The notes beneath the pieces were generated by a model. That model ran no database searches, was not told the origin of the DNA, and worked only from the letters and a program-made list of their open reading frames with translations. From Piscicola geometra (lineage: Eukaryota > Annelida > Clitellata > Hirudinida > Piscicolidae): a DNA stretch of 64,000 nt. A program made the translations under genes and the position numbers. Positions 1-12,920 of the stretch are shown in pieces (the first letter of the stretch is position 1; each line of letters begins with the position of its first letter). The stretch covers positions 3,774,346 to 3,838,345 of the forward strand of contig OX030968.1 of assembly GCA_943735955.1 (NCBI GenBank), in the 5' to 3' direction.

Positions 1-12
1 GACGAAAGAGGC

Positions 13-109
<97 letters not shown>

Positions 110-136
110 CAGCAGCAATAGTAGTAGTAGTAGTAA
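13..136. repeat. (GTA)n trinucleotide array
   Basis: A nearly pure GTA/TAC trinucleotide tract opens the window, with a few ATT and AGC interruptions. It lies downstream of the SYNJ2BP-like stop codon, beyond its poly(A) signal, so it is 3' flanking DNA of that gene. Confidence 0.95.
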
Positions 137-169
137 TAATTGAGAGTTTCTAAGTGCGATTGGAAATGA

Positions 170-175
170 TTTATT
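170..175 (-). promoter_or_regulatory. Poly(A) signal of the SYNJ2BP-like gene
   Basis: AATAAA reads on the minus strand about 68 nt downstream of the TAG stop at 243-245. It is correctly placed for 3' end formation of a short-UTR transcript. Cleavage itself is inferred. Confidence 0.5.
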
Positions 176-242
176 CGTCTATACATTGTTCCACTATAAA
201 GTTAACAAAGACGTGTAGCAGTAATAATGTCTGCCTGCCACA

Positions 243-2164
243 CTACTTTCTGTTCCTGACCACAACCGCCACCACCACAGCCACTCCGACCACCACTCCC
301 AGCAGTGGAAGGCCTATCTTGATGAAGTTTCCGAACTGCTGTGTGTAATATGGTACAATTCAATGTTTACAATAAAATAAAATATTATACAATTCAATGT
401 TTACAATACAATAAAATATTATACAATTCAATGTTTACAATAAAATAACATTATACAATTCGATACAATAAAATAGCATACAATTCGATGCAATAAAATA
501 CGAAACAATACAATAAATTAAAATAAAATAAGAAACAATACTATAAAATACGAAACAATACAATAAAATACGAAACAATACAATAAAATACGAAACAATA
601 CAATAAAATACGAAACAATACAATAAAATACGAAACAATACAATAAAATACGAAACAATACAATAAAATACGAAACAATACAATAAATTACAATTAAATA
701 CAAGACAAGACCATAAAATACAGAAATGAATGTTATTAATGTGGCGTAAACCATAAAGGTTTTAAGACCATTGGTGAGATGAATGAAGACACATAAATAA
801 AGTATTCGAATGTATGAATGTATGTGTCTTCAAATGATCAATTGTGAATCAGACAACCTAACAATAGTGAGTTTGACAAATACATAATATAGATCGGTCT
901 AGAAGTTATCTAGGCTGCCGTTACCACTTGACACCACTTGCTACCACTCATAACCACTTGAAGCTGCTGAAGCCTATACAGAAGACACACAATGCATTCA
1001 AACCCTGATGTTATTCGAGTTGCATGCTGAGATTGACGAAAGACAATTCAACCTCACTCCAGATGGAAAAGCTACGAATGCCATTGCTCCCCAAGACCAA
1101 GGTACGAAGCCCACTGTCAGACCATTTGAACATTCTTCATCATCAGACGGACACAGATAAAGGGTTAGGAGGCCTCTTTTTCCGTGGCATGAAGAAACTT
1201 CTTTTTTGTTCACTATCAAGGCCTTTCTTTATTCACTCAAGTCATTGTCTGAGAATAACAATTCCTATAAACAGTCGTGCTGAATCTATGGTTAGGGCCT
1301 TCAACTGGGTAAGAGATGAACAATCAAGCCAGAAGTCTCTTGTTCACCAAACTCGTGGTACAGATGTAAAAAAATCACCGTCATGGTTCTAGCATATGCT
1401 GTCTGGAAAATGCATCCATTCCATACAGTGCTTGCTGATCTTGGCGCCATTTACATTATTTGTGGGTTACTGTTCATTCACAGCAAGATCAGTGATGGAA
1501 AAGCTATCAAGAAAGCCCTGAAAAAAAGTGTTTTCAGGGTCGGATCTTTCAAATTTCTAAGCCTTTGGCCTGACCGTTAAATATCTTCAAAGAACTAATA
1601 CATCACTTCCTAAGCACCCTCCATCTGGTGACAACTCACCCGACTCGGCTGTGGGGGACTCTCCCTCCTCTCGATCACCAGTCTCACGTCGTCGCCCGCA
1701 CCCAAGAACTTCTCCACGGCGAAGGAATGCGTCACCGCCTCCAATTTTATCGAGTTTATCTGCCAAGGTTTGGAATAAAAATTCAGTAATTTGAAATCTT
1801 TAAAATCAAAGAATATTATTTTGATGAATTTAATCTGACCATAGAAATAAAAATGAAAATGTATAAAAGTGAAAAGAGTTTGAAAGACCGACTTCAATGA
1901 TGCGGTCTCCCACTTGGAGGGTGCCATCCTCGAATGCTGCCCCGTCCTTCTTGATCTTCGAGACGAAGATGCCGAAGTCTCCTGACTTGTTCGGCAGATC
2001 TGTGCCCCCTACTATGTTGAAGCCCAAGCCTGTTGTAATACAGTGTTGCATGGATCCGTTTAGTAACTAAACTTTAGTTAGGTTGGTCTCATTTTTGAAT
2101 TAAAATTTTCCTTCTTACCTTTACTTCCTCTTTTCAAATTCAAATGAATTCGTTTGTCTGACAT
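243..2164 (-). CDS. SYNJ2BP: SYNJ2BP/OMP25-like tail-anchored PDZ protein
   Basis: Four exons on the minus strand: 2119-2164, 1893-2029, 1640-1759, 243-338, giving about 132 aa (the human protein has 145). Exon 1 starts MSDKRIHLNLKRGSK. Exons 2-3 form one PDZ domain (about residues 7-92) with the carboxylate-binding loop GLGFNIVGG and the core VGDRIIE-INSIKLEAVTH, followed by VRLVIERR. Exon 4 encodes a hydrophobic segment (IGLPLLGVVVGVAVVVAVVV) ending in RNRK and a stop. That is the C-terminal tail anchor with basic end expected of a mitochondrial outer-membrane protein. Introns 1-2 join in matching phase. The final junction is in frame, but its exact acceptor (338 or 335) and the absence of a further small exon in 339-1639 are inferred. 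In vertebrates the protein binds synaptojanin-2 and other C-terminal ligands. The gene is head-to-head with GDI: the two start codons are 666 bp apart. Confidence 0.82.
355..720. repeat. 20-bp AT-rich minisatellite and flanking 45-bp repeats
   Basis: From about 485 to 700 a 20-bp unit, CAATACAATAAAATACGAAA, repeats at least eight times with few changes. Just to the left are two or three copies of a longer unit containing TTCAATGTTTACAATA. The array lies in the last intron of the SYNJ2BP-like gene. The Phe/Tyr/Cys-rich frames read from it are artefacts. Confidence 0.9.
954..1160 (+). other. Unrecognised open frame inside the SYNJ2BP-like intron
   Basis: A plus-strand frame is open from 954 to a TAA at 1158-1160, with an ATG at 1008. 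It encodes about 65 residues of balanced composition, including LMLFELHAEIDERQF and LTPDGKATNAIAP. This looks more coding-like than anything else in the surrounding repeat DNA. I do not recognise the protein. Another open stretch with a hydrophobic segment (LADLGAIYIICGLLF) follows at 1383-1580 in a different frame. It could be an exon of an overlapping gene, a processed fragment or chance. Confidence 0.25.
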
Positions 2165-2829
2165 GCTGTCTTCTGGAATTTCAATTTTTAAAGAGGTTTT
2201 GAAAGATATATTCAAGAAAAAAAGATAATGGTAATTGAGTTCCTATAAAATCATCAATTAGAAGATGTAAAACACACTAATTTTTAACTTAATTATATTT
2301 ACATATTTACCTTGATTATTTAAAATATTAAAAGCCTATATTCACGCCTTAATCGAAACAAGGTCTAAAAAATGTTTTTCAGAATATCACTCAAAAATTG
2401 TCCTTTATCGGAGATGTACCTCAGCAAAGAAAACTAAGATCGATATTCACTTTCATATCCGATATCAAACAAAATTATCGTATAATTCATTTTAATTGAA
2501 ATTAAAAAAAATTTTAAATAAATTTTCGGTTCATATAATATTTTTTGCATTATTATATTAATCAACTAGTACATATGAGCTGATTGTATGTTATTTAAAA
2601 AATTTAAACTCATTTTAAATTTCAAAAAAAAGATTTATTTTTTCCTCATTATGACAGACTTGCTCAGTATATGTTGATGAGTCAAACGATTTGTATGTGT
2701 AATCCCCATACATTTCTCTACAACTGCCTTCACATCCTTTCATTTTCATAATTTCTCGTTTTCATTCTTGGCGAGACTTGCTATCTTAGTAGTTTCTAGA
2801 AATTATTTGTGCATTTAGAAATAAAAAAG
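2165..2829. promoter_or_regulatory. Shared upstream region of SYNJ2BP-like and GDI genes
   Basis: This 665-bp AT-rich spacer separates two divergent start codons, so it must contain both promoters and any 5' UTR exons unless leader introns reach elsewhere. It is free of the tandem arrays that fill neighbouring introns. I see no confident TATA box or other named element. Confidence 0.5.
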
Positions 2830-5800
2830 ATGGATGAAAAATATGACGTTATTGTTCTAGGAACTGGACTGAAGGTGTTTAGCAAGTTTAATTGATGGAT
2901 TTTCTCACGAAATATTAATGACCGGCAAAATTTATTTATAATTTTACATTTAGCCGCTAAATCGCTAAATTTTAGGTATTAAAATTATTAAACTAATGCT
3001 ATAATAAAAAATTTAAAGCCATAAATAAATTTTGAAATAAATAATATAAGTGACTCAAACTTCAGGAATGCATTCTGAGCGGCATGATGTCGGTGAGTGG
3101 CAAGAAGGTGCTGCACATGGACCGCAACAAGTACTATGGCGGCGAGAGCACCTCTCTCACCCCCCTCAACGAGGTTGCCAGAGAGGGGGAAGGGTGGAGA
3201 GGTTAATGCATATTAATGAGTGGGGGGGGGAGAGGTTGATCTATACATTAGTGATGCATATTCATGAGATGCCAACAGGGGTGGTGCAGAAAAGGTGGAT
3301 CCATTAGTGATGCCTATTCATGAGATCCTCTTATAAGTGCAGTGTTGTGATTGGTGCTGAGTCATTGTTCCTTTGATGCCCCATCATATCACCATAATCC
3401 ACCACTATGACATAATCAGATGAGGTGATTGATTGGGTCAGAGAGGGGGTTGATTCGGTCAGAGAGGGTAATTGATTCGGTCAGAGAGGGTAATTGATTG
3501 GGTCAGAGAGGGTGGTTGATTGGGTCAGAGAGGGTGGTTGATTGGGTCAGAGAGGGTGGTTGATTGGGTGTGGAGAGGGGATTGATTAGGTCAGAGAGGG
3601 TGGTTGATTGGGTCAGAGAGGGTGGTTGATTGGGTCAGAGAGGGTGGTTGATTGGGTCAGAGAGGGTGGTTGATTGGGTCAGAGAGGGTGGTTGATTGGG
3701 TCAGAGAGGGGGGTTGATTGGGTCAGAGAGGGGTTGATTGGGTCAGAGAGGGTGGTTGATTGGGTCAGAGAGGGTGGTTGATTGGGTCAGAGAGGGTGGT
3801 TGATTTGGTCAGAGAGGGTGGTTGAAGGTTGACTGAATGTATCTAATTATGATTTATTAAAAAACTTGAAGTGAAGCTGTCACACTTACTAGTTCCAATA
3901 GACTGAACTACAACTTTCTTCTATCATTAACAACCCATCATTCATCCCATCACCACCATCCCACCACCATCACCACCATCTCCCAACACTCCCACCATCT
4001 CTCAACAATTCCCACCATCCATCCATCCAATCACACACACCACCCATCCATCCACCCAAACACTCACCACCCATCCATCCATCCAAACACACACCACCAT
4101 CCACCCTCCTATCCATCCATCCACCCATCCATCCAACCAATCACACACACCCTCCCATCCATCCAATCGCACACACCACCACCCTCCCATCCATCCAAAC
4201 ACACACCACCATCCATCCACCCTCCCATCCATCCATCCAAACACTCACCACCATCCACCCTCCCATCCATCCATCCATCCATCCATCCATCAAAACACTC
4301 ACCACCACCCATCCACCCATCACCCTCCCATCCATCCATCCATCCATCCATCCATCCAAACACTCACCACCACCCATCACCCTCCCATCCATCCATCCAT
4401 CCATCCATCCAAACACTCACCACCACCCATCACCCTCCCATCCATCCATCCATCCATCCATCCATCCATCCATCCATCCAAACACTCACCACCACCCATC
4501 CACCCATCACCCTCCCATCCATCCATCCATCCATCCATCCAAACCCCTCAGTTGTTCAAGCACTTCAACATCACGTGCAGCAACCTCGACGACTATGGTC
4601 GACTGCGCGACTGGAACGTTGACCTCATTCCCAAGTTCCTCATGGCCAGTGGTTCGTGCGTGTTTGACCTAGTTTGCTTGTTTGCCATTGGATGTATAGA
4701 TTATTCATTTGTGTATTTATAGATTATGCTGTGTAATATCACTATTTTTGAGGTGTATTTATAGATTATGCGCTTATTAGTATAACTCATACCGAGTAAT
4801 TTAACTATTAAATGTATAATTGAAATAAATTATTGTTTTATTATTATTTACTATTACTTTTAGTTACTATTAATATCGTTTTTATTTTAATTTAGTATTA
4901 TTATTATTGAGAACTAAAATAGGAATACTTCTACTAAGAATAGAAATAATATTAATTATTATTATAATTATAATTTTTCCATGAAAATTGATTTCTTGGT
5001 ATTTGCTAGATTCCCTTTTAGTTGCCACATCACACCACAGGCGAGCTCGTGAAGCTGCTCATCCACACCGGTGTCACCAGGTAAGCATCATCATCATCAT
5101 CACCCCCATCATCATCTCCACCATCACCATCATAACCACAGGCTTCATCATCTTCATCATCCCCATCACCATCATCATCTCCATCATCATCATCACCTCC
5201 ATCATCATCATCATCATCCCCATCACATCATCATCATCACCTCCATTGTGATCCCCATCACCACCACCATCATCACCACCACATCATCATCATCATCATC
5301 ACCACCACCTCCACCACCATCATCACCACCACATCATCATCATCATCATCATCACCACCACCTCCATCATCATCACCACCACCACCACCATCATCATCAT
5401 CACCATCGTAGGTACTTGGAGTTCAAGTCAGTGGAGGGGTCTTACGTGGTGAAGGCTGGCAAGGTTTACAAGGTGCCAGCCTCCGAGAAAGAGGCTCTCA
5501 TGTCTGGTGGGTGGGTGGGCGCCGCTTCATTCTTTTGCTTTTGTGAGATATTTTGCGCTGTTTGCTTTCACCACGATGCCGCTTCACGTGCACACGCTCA
5601 CTTCCCAACCACACCACCATCATTCAACCACAACTTGACCATACGATAATTCTATCACACCACCACTCCATCCCACCATCTCTTTATCACACCACCACTC
5701 CATCCCACCATCTCTTTATCACACCACCACTCCATCCCACCATCTCTTTATCACACCACCACTCCATCCCACCATCTCTTTATCACACCACCACTCCATC

Positions 5801-8800
5801 CCACCATCTCTTTATCACACCACCACTCCATCCCACCATCTCTTGATCACACCACCACTCCATCCCACCATCTCTTTATCACACCACCACTCCATCCCAC
5901 CATCTCTTTATCACACCACCACTCCATCCCACCATCTCTTTATCACACCACCACTCCATCCCACCATCTCTTTATCACACCACCACTCCATCCCACCACC
6001 TCTTTATCACACCACCACTCCATCCCACCATCTCTTTATCACACCACCACTCCATCCCACCATCTCTTTATCACACCACCACTCCATCCCACCATCTCTT
6101 TATCACACCACCACTCCATCCCACCATCTCTTTATCACACCACCACTCCATCCCACCATCTCTTTATCACACCACCACTCCATCCCACCATCTCTTGATC
6201 ACACCACCACTCCATCCCACCATCTCTTTATCACACCACCACTCCATCCCACCATCTCTTTATCACACCACCACTCCATCCCACCATCTCTTTATCACAC
6301 CACCACTCCATCCCACCATCTCTTTATCACACCACCACTCCATCCCACCATCTCTTTATCACACCACCACTCCATCCCACCATCTCTTGATCACACCACC
6401 ACTCCATCCCACCATCTCTTTATCACACCACCACTCCATCCCACCATCTCTTTATCACACCACCACTCCATCCCACCATCTCTTTATCACACCACCACTC
6501 CATCCCACCATCTCTTTATCACACCACCACTCCATCCCACCATCTCTTTATCACACCACCACTCCATCCCACCATCTCTTTATCACTCTACCACTCCATC
6601 CCACCATCTCTTTATCACACCACCACTCCATCCCACCATCTCTTTATCACACCACCACTCCATCCCACCATCTCTTTATCACACCACCACTCCATCCCAC
6701 CATCTCTTTATCACACCACCACTCCATCCCACCATCTCTTTATCACACCACCACTCCATCCCACCATCTCTTGATCACACCACCACTCCATCCCACCATC
6801 TCTTTATCACACCACCACTCCATCCCACCATCTCTTTATCACACCACCACTCCATCCCACCATCTCTTTATCACACCACCACTCCATCCCACCATCTCTT
6901 TATCACACCACCACTCCATCCCACCATCTCTTTATCACACCACCACTCCATCCCACCATCTCTTTATCACACCACCACTCCATCCCACCATCTCTTTATC
7001 ACACCACCACTCCATCCCACCATCTCTTTATCACACCACCACTCCATCCCACCATCTCTTTATCACACCACCACTCCATCCCACCATCTCTTTATCACAC
7101 CACCACTCCATCCCACCATCTCTTTATCACTCTACCACTCCATCCCACCATCTCTTTATCACACCACCACTCCATCCCACCATCTCTTTATCACACCACC
7201 ACTCCATCCCACCATCTCTTTATCACACCACCACTCCATCCCACCATCTCTTTATCACACCACCACTCCATCCCACCATCTCTTTATCACACCACCACTC
7301 CATCCCACCATCTCTTTATCACACCACCACTCCATCCCACCATCTCTTTATCACTTTACCACTCCATCCCACCATCTCTTTATCACTCTACCACTCCATC
7401 CCACCATCTCTTTATCACTTTAATACACCATCGAACCACACCACACCACACCTTTCCGTCGTTTCAAAAAACCAACATTCCACCGCACAACCACTCCACC
7501 ACACCACACCGAAACTCCGACACAACACCCAAACACCCCCACTCCACCACACCACACCGACCGACAGACCTGATGGGCCTGACAGAAAAGCCTCGTTTCC
7601 GCTCCTTCCTGCAATTCATCCAGGAATTCAACGAGGCCGACGAGAAGACGTGGGATGGCTTCAATGCATCCACCCAGACCATGCAGGTGTTATCCATGCA
7701 TTCATCCATGCATTCATCCGCCCATCAATGCATTCCATCATCTGTTCATTATCTCTCCATCCATCCATCCATCCATTAATCCATCCATCCATCCATCCAC
7801 TAATCCATCCATCCATCCATCCATTCATGCACAAGGATTTGTTCAGCAAGTTCGAGTTGGATCCGGCCATTGCAGACTTCACCGGACACGCGCTGGCCCT
7901 CCATCTCAACGATGAGTCAGCCTTCTCTTTCCTTCTTTCATTTTGTATTTCTTTTATATTTCTTTTATTTTTCTCTTTTTATTCTCTCTTTGTTTTTATT
8001 TTTATATATTTTCTTTTCTCCTCTTTTTTTCTCATTGTTTTTTTTCCATTCCGCCTCTCCTCCTCTTCTCTCTTTCAGCATCTCTTCTTTCTTTCAGCAT
8101 CTCTTCTCTTCTTTCGTTCACTATTACTCATTTTGCGCTTGTTTTTGCTTTCCATCCCACCTTTTTGTCCATAAAGCCTTGATATTTTACCAGGTTTCAA
8201 CTGTTCTACAGCATATGATATCATCAAAATCACGAGCACAACATTCCACAACTACATCACAAGCACAACATTCCACAACTACATCACAAGCACAACATTC
8301 CACAACTACATCACAAGCACAACATTCCACAACTACATCACAAGCACAACATTCCACAACTACATCACAAGCACAACATTCCACAACTACATCACAAGCA
8401 CAACATTCCACAACTACATCACAAGCACAACATTCCACAACTACATCACAAGCACAACATTCCACAACTACATCACAAGCACAACATTCCACAACTACAT
8501 CACAAGCACAACATTCCACAACTACATCACAAGCACGCCACATTGAAACACACTATCATTTCACTAACCAAAATCACAATGCAGCTACTCACCATACCAC
8601 ATCACAACATACAACACAACCGCACCATAACCTCACTACACTAAAACACCCACCACCCCAAACCACAACACTACAACCCCACAAACCAAACCACAACCCC
8701 ACCACAGCCAACCACACCCAACCACACACGCCACACCACACCCAACCACACACGCCACACCACAGCTACCTGCAGAAGCCTGCAGTGGAGACGATCAGCA

Positions 8801-11800
8801 GGATCAAGTTGTACAGCGACTCGTTGGCCAGGTATGGAAAGTCACCCTACCTCTACCCCCTCTACGGGCTGGGTGAGCTGCCCCAGGGCTTCGCCAGGTG
8901 GCTGGGTGGTGTATTATTGGGGGGGGGGGGGGTATAGAGGGGATATTGGTGCAACACTCTTCAACCACCCGTTAACCACCTTCAAAAACCCACATCAACC
9001 CCCACACCACCCATCAACCACTCACTCCACCCTTTCAACCACTCACTCCACCCTTTCAACCACTCATACCATGCATCCACTTCCTTTCAACCACCCACAC
9101 AACCCACCAACCACCCACATATATTTTTTAATAACCACACTACCCACCAACCACCCACATATATTTTTAACTAACCACACCGCTCATCAACCACAACGTC
9201 CATCAACAACCCCCATCAACCACCCACACTACCCATCAATAATTCATTCGATCACAACAACCATAAAAAACCTCCTTTTCAACCATCAACCCACCCCCCT
9301 CCCATTCCACCACCCTCCCCTTCCACCCACCCCTCTCCCATTCCACCACCCTCCCCTCCCCTTCCACCCACCCTCCCCTTCCACCCACCCCTCTCCCGTT
9401 CCACCCCCCTCCCCTCCCCTTCCACCCACCCTCCCTCTCCCCCCCCCCCTAACAGACTGAGCGCAGTGTACGGGGGCACATACATGCTGGACAAGCGGGT
9501 GGACGAGGTGGTGTGTGAGGGGGGGAAGCTGGTGGGGGTGAGGTCGGGATCGGATGTGGTGAAGGCTGACATCGTCATTTGTGACCCCACCTACGCCCCG
9601 GATAGGTGCAAGAAGGCTGGACAGGTTGGTGGTTATGATGATGATAGTGGTTTTTGATGGTTGGGATGGTTATGATGATGATAATGGTGATGAAGTACAA
9701 TATTGCCAATGCTTTTATTCACCCCATGACCTTCCCCCATCCACCTAATCCACCCATCCAAACCACACCCATCACAAACCTCACCCACCCAACCATCCCA
9801 CCATCATCAACCCAACCCATCTCAACCCATCCCATCCCAACCAACCCAGGTGGTGAGGGCGATCTGCATTCTAGACCATGCGGTGCCCAACACCAACGAG
9901 GCCGCCTCATGCCTCGTCATCGTGCCCCAGAAACAAGTGGGCAGGAAGAATGGTCAGTCGGGGGGGGGGGGGGGAGGAATGGTCAGTCGGGGGGGGAGAA
10001 TGGTCAGTCGGGGGGTGGAAGGAAGAATGGTCAGTTGGGGGAGGGGGGGAGGATGGTCAGTTGGGGGGGAGAATGGTCAGTCGGGGGGGTGGAAGGAAGA
10101 ATGGTCAGTCGGGGGGGGGGGGGGGAAGAATGGTCAGTCGGGGGGGAGAATGGTCAGTTGAGGGGAGAATGGTCAGTTGATTGGGGGGGAGAATGGTCAG
10201 TTGGGGGGGGGGGGAGAATGGTCAGTTGATTGGGGGGGAAGGGTAAGGAGGGGTAAATGGATTTAGATTATAGGGGGTTGTGGGTGGGTGGGTTTATAGG
10301 AGGGTTTGAGATCAGAGGGCAAGAAGAATGGTCAATTGGGGGGTGGGCAAGTAGATGGATTAAGCGGAAAGAGGTTGTGTTTAAATGGGGGGTAGGTAGG
10401 TGAACAGAGATAAGGGGGGGGGGGGGGGTAAGCAGATAGGTGAACAGAGATAGGGGGGGGGGTAGGTAGGTGAACAGAGATAGTGGGGGGGGGGGGGGTA
10501 AGCAGATAGGTGAACAGAGATAGTGGGGGGGGGTAGGTAGGTGAACAGAGATAAGGGGGGGGGGTAAGCAGATAGGTGAACAGAGATAGTGGGGGGGGGT
10601 AGGTAGGTGAACAGAGATAAGGGGGGGGGGTAGGTAGGTGAACAGAGATAATGGGGGGGGGGGGTAAGCAGATAGGTGAACAGAGATAAGGGGGGGGGGG
10701 TAAGCAGATAGGTGAACAGAGATAGGGGGGGGGGGGGTAGGTAGGTGAACAGAGATAGTGGGGGGGGGGGTAAGCAGATAGGTGAACAAAGATAGTGGGG
10801 GGGGGGTAGGTAGGTGAACAGAGATAAGGGGGGGGGGGGGTAAGCAGATAGGTGAACAGAGATAGTGGGGGGGGGTAGGTAGGTGAACAGAGATAGGGGG
10901 GGGGGGGGTAAGCAGATAGGTGAACAGAGATAAGGGGGGGGGGGTAGGTAGATAGGCTCAAGGATATAGATGAAAAGGGGTGAGGTTTGAAGTTAAAAAA
11001 AATTCATCGCCATTCCACCCATCAAAACCATCACAACAACAACCCCAACTCCAACAATCACACCACCCCCTACCTAACTACCACACCTGCCAACACCACC
11101 TGCCCCACCCACCCATCAACCCACCCACACCACACAGACATCTACATCACATGTGTTTCCGCCACACACAACGTCACCGCCAAGGGCTTCCACCTCGCCA
11201 TAGTGGCGACCACGGTGGAGACGGAAGACCCCACCACCGAACTTAAGCCCGGATTGGATCTCTTAGGAGACATCAAAGAGAAGTAGGGGGGGTTGGTGGA
11301 GGGGTGGGTTGTTGGGGAGGGGTTTGGGGTTGGTGGAGGGGTGGGTTGTTGGGGAGGGTGTTTGGGGTTGGTGGAGGGGTGGGTTGTTGGGGAGGGGGTT
11401 TGGGGGTATTTTCAATGGTAGTTAGAGGGGGAGGCTTTAGTAGTAGTGATTGTGGTAGTTAGGGGGGTGGGGGAAGAAAGGGTGGTTGTTGTGGGAGGAG
11501 AAAGGGTAGAGGATGTGGTAGTTGTGAGAGGGGTGGGGTGTGAAGGGGTGACACTAGTTTTGGATTGTTGTTGGTGGTTGTGGGAGGACCATCTATTAAC
11601 AGCACACCCCCATCCCACTGCCCTCCCCACTACACCACCATCAATCCACTACTGCTACTACCACCACTGCTACTACCACCACTGCTGCTACCACTACTGC
11701 TGCTACCACCACTGCTACTACCACCACTACTACTACCACCACTGCTACTACCACCACTACTACTACTACCACTACTACTACTACCACCACTACTACTAGC

Positions 11801-12221
11801 ACCACTTTCATGACAGGTTCGTCTCAGTGAGTGATCTTCTGGAGCCTATCGAAGATGGAAAAGAGAGTCAGGTTGTCGTTGTGGTGTTGTTGTTGTTGGT
11901 GTTGAGTTGTTGTTGTTGTGGTGTTGTTGTTGTGGTGTTGTTGTAGTGTTGTTGTGGTGGATTTGTTGTGGTGTTGTTGTTGTGGTGTTGTTGTTTTTGG
12001 TGTTGTTGTTGTGGTGTTGTTGTTGTGGTATTGTTGTTGTTGTTGTGGTGTTGTTGTTGTGTTGTGGTGGTGTTGTGTTAGTGTTGTTGTGGTGTTGTTG
12101 TGGTGTTGTTGTTGTGTTGTGGTATTGAAGTGGTGTGAAGCTTTTTTGTTGCTGTTAAGTTGCTTTATTGGTGTTTTTTTTTGTTTTTTTTTTTTCGTGT
12201 TTTGATGTTTTTAGCCACATC

Positions 12222-12288
<67 letters not shown>

Positions 12289-12572
12289 CACATACACACA
12301 CACACAAACAAACACACACACAAACACAGGTGTACGTGACCAAGTCCTATGACGCGACGAGTCACTTCGAGTCCACCTGCCATGACGTCCTCCACATCTT
12401 CAAGTCAACCACCGGCCAGGACTTCGACTTCTCCAAGGTGGTGGTCATGATAGTAGTAGTAGGAGTAGTGGTAGTAGTAGTAGTAGGAGTTGTGGTGGTG
12501 GTTGTGGTGGTCTTTGTGGTAGTAGTGGTGGTGGTGGTGGTGGTAGTAGAGGTCGTGTAGTAGTAGTAGTAT

Positions 12573-12656
<84 letters not shown>

Positions 12657-12718
12657 AAGTAGTAGAAGTAGTAGTAGTAGTAGTAGAAGTAGTAGTAGTA
12701 GTAGTCGTAGTAGTATTA

Positions 12719-12750
<32 letters not shown>

Positions 12751-12766
12751 TGTAGTAGTAGTAGTG

Positions 12767-12803
<37 letters not shown>

Positions 12804-12814
12804 TAGTAGTAGTG

Positions 12815-12857
<43 letters not shown>

Positions 12858-12868
12858 TAGTAGTAGTG

Positions 12869-12920
<52 letters not shown>

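Noticed and set aside
1610..1927. A single 105-codon minus-strand frame as a complete gene
   Set aside because: It starts inside an intron; only residues from INSIKLEAV onward belong to the PDZ protein after splicing.
5651..7426. CRISPR-like array of 32-bp repeats
   Set aside because: There are no unique spacers; units are contiguous, and the setting is a eukaryotic intron.
5843..8174. Open frames of 526 and 659 codons (His/Pro/Ser-rich)
   Set aside because: They are readings of a stop-free 32-bp minisatellite within a GDI intron; different frames are open at once and true GDI exons lie on both sides.
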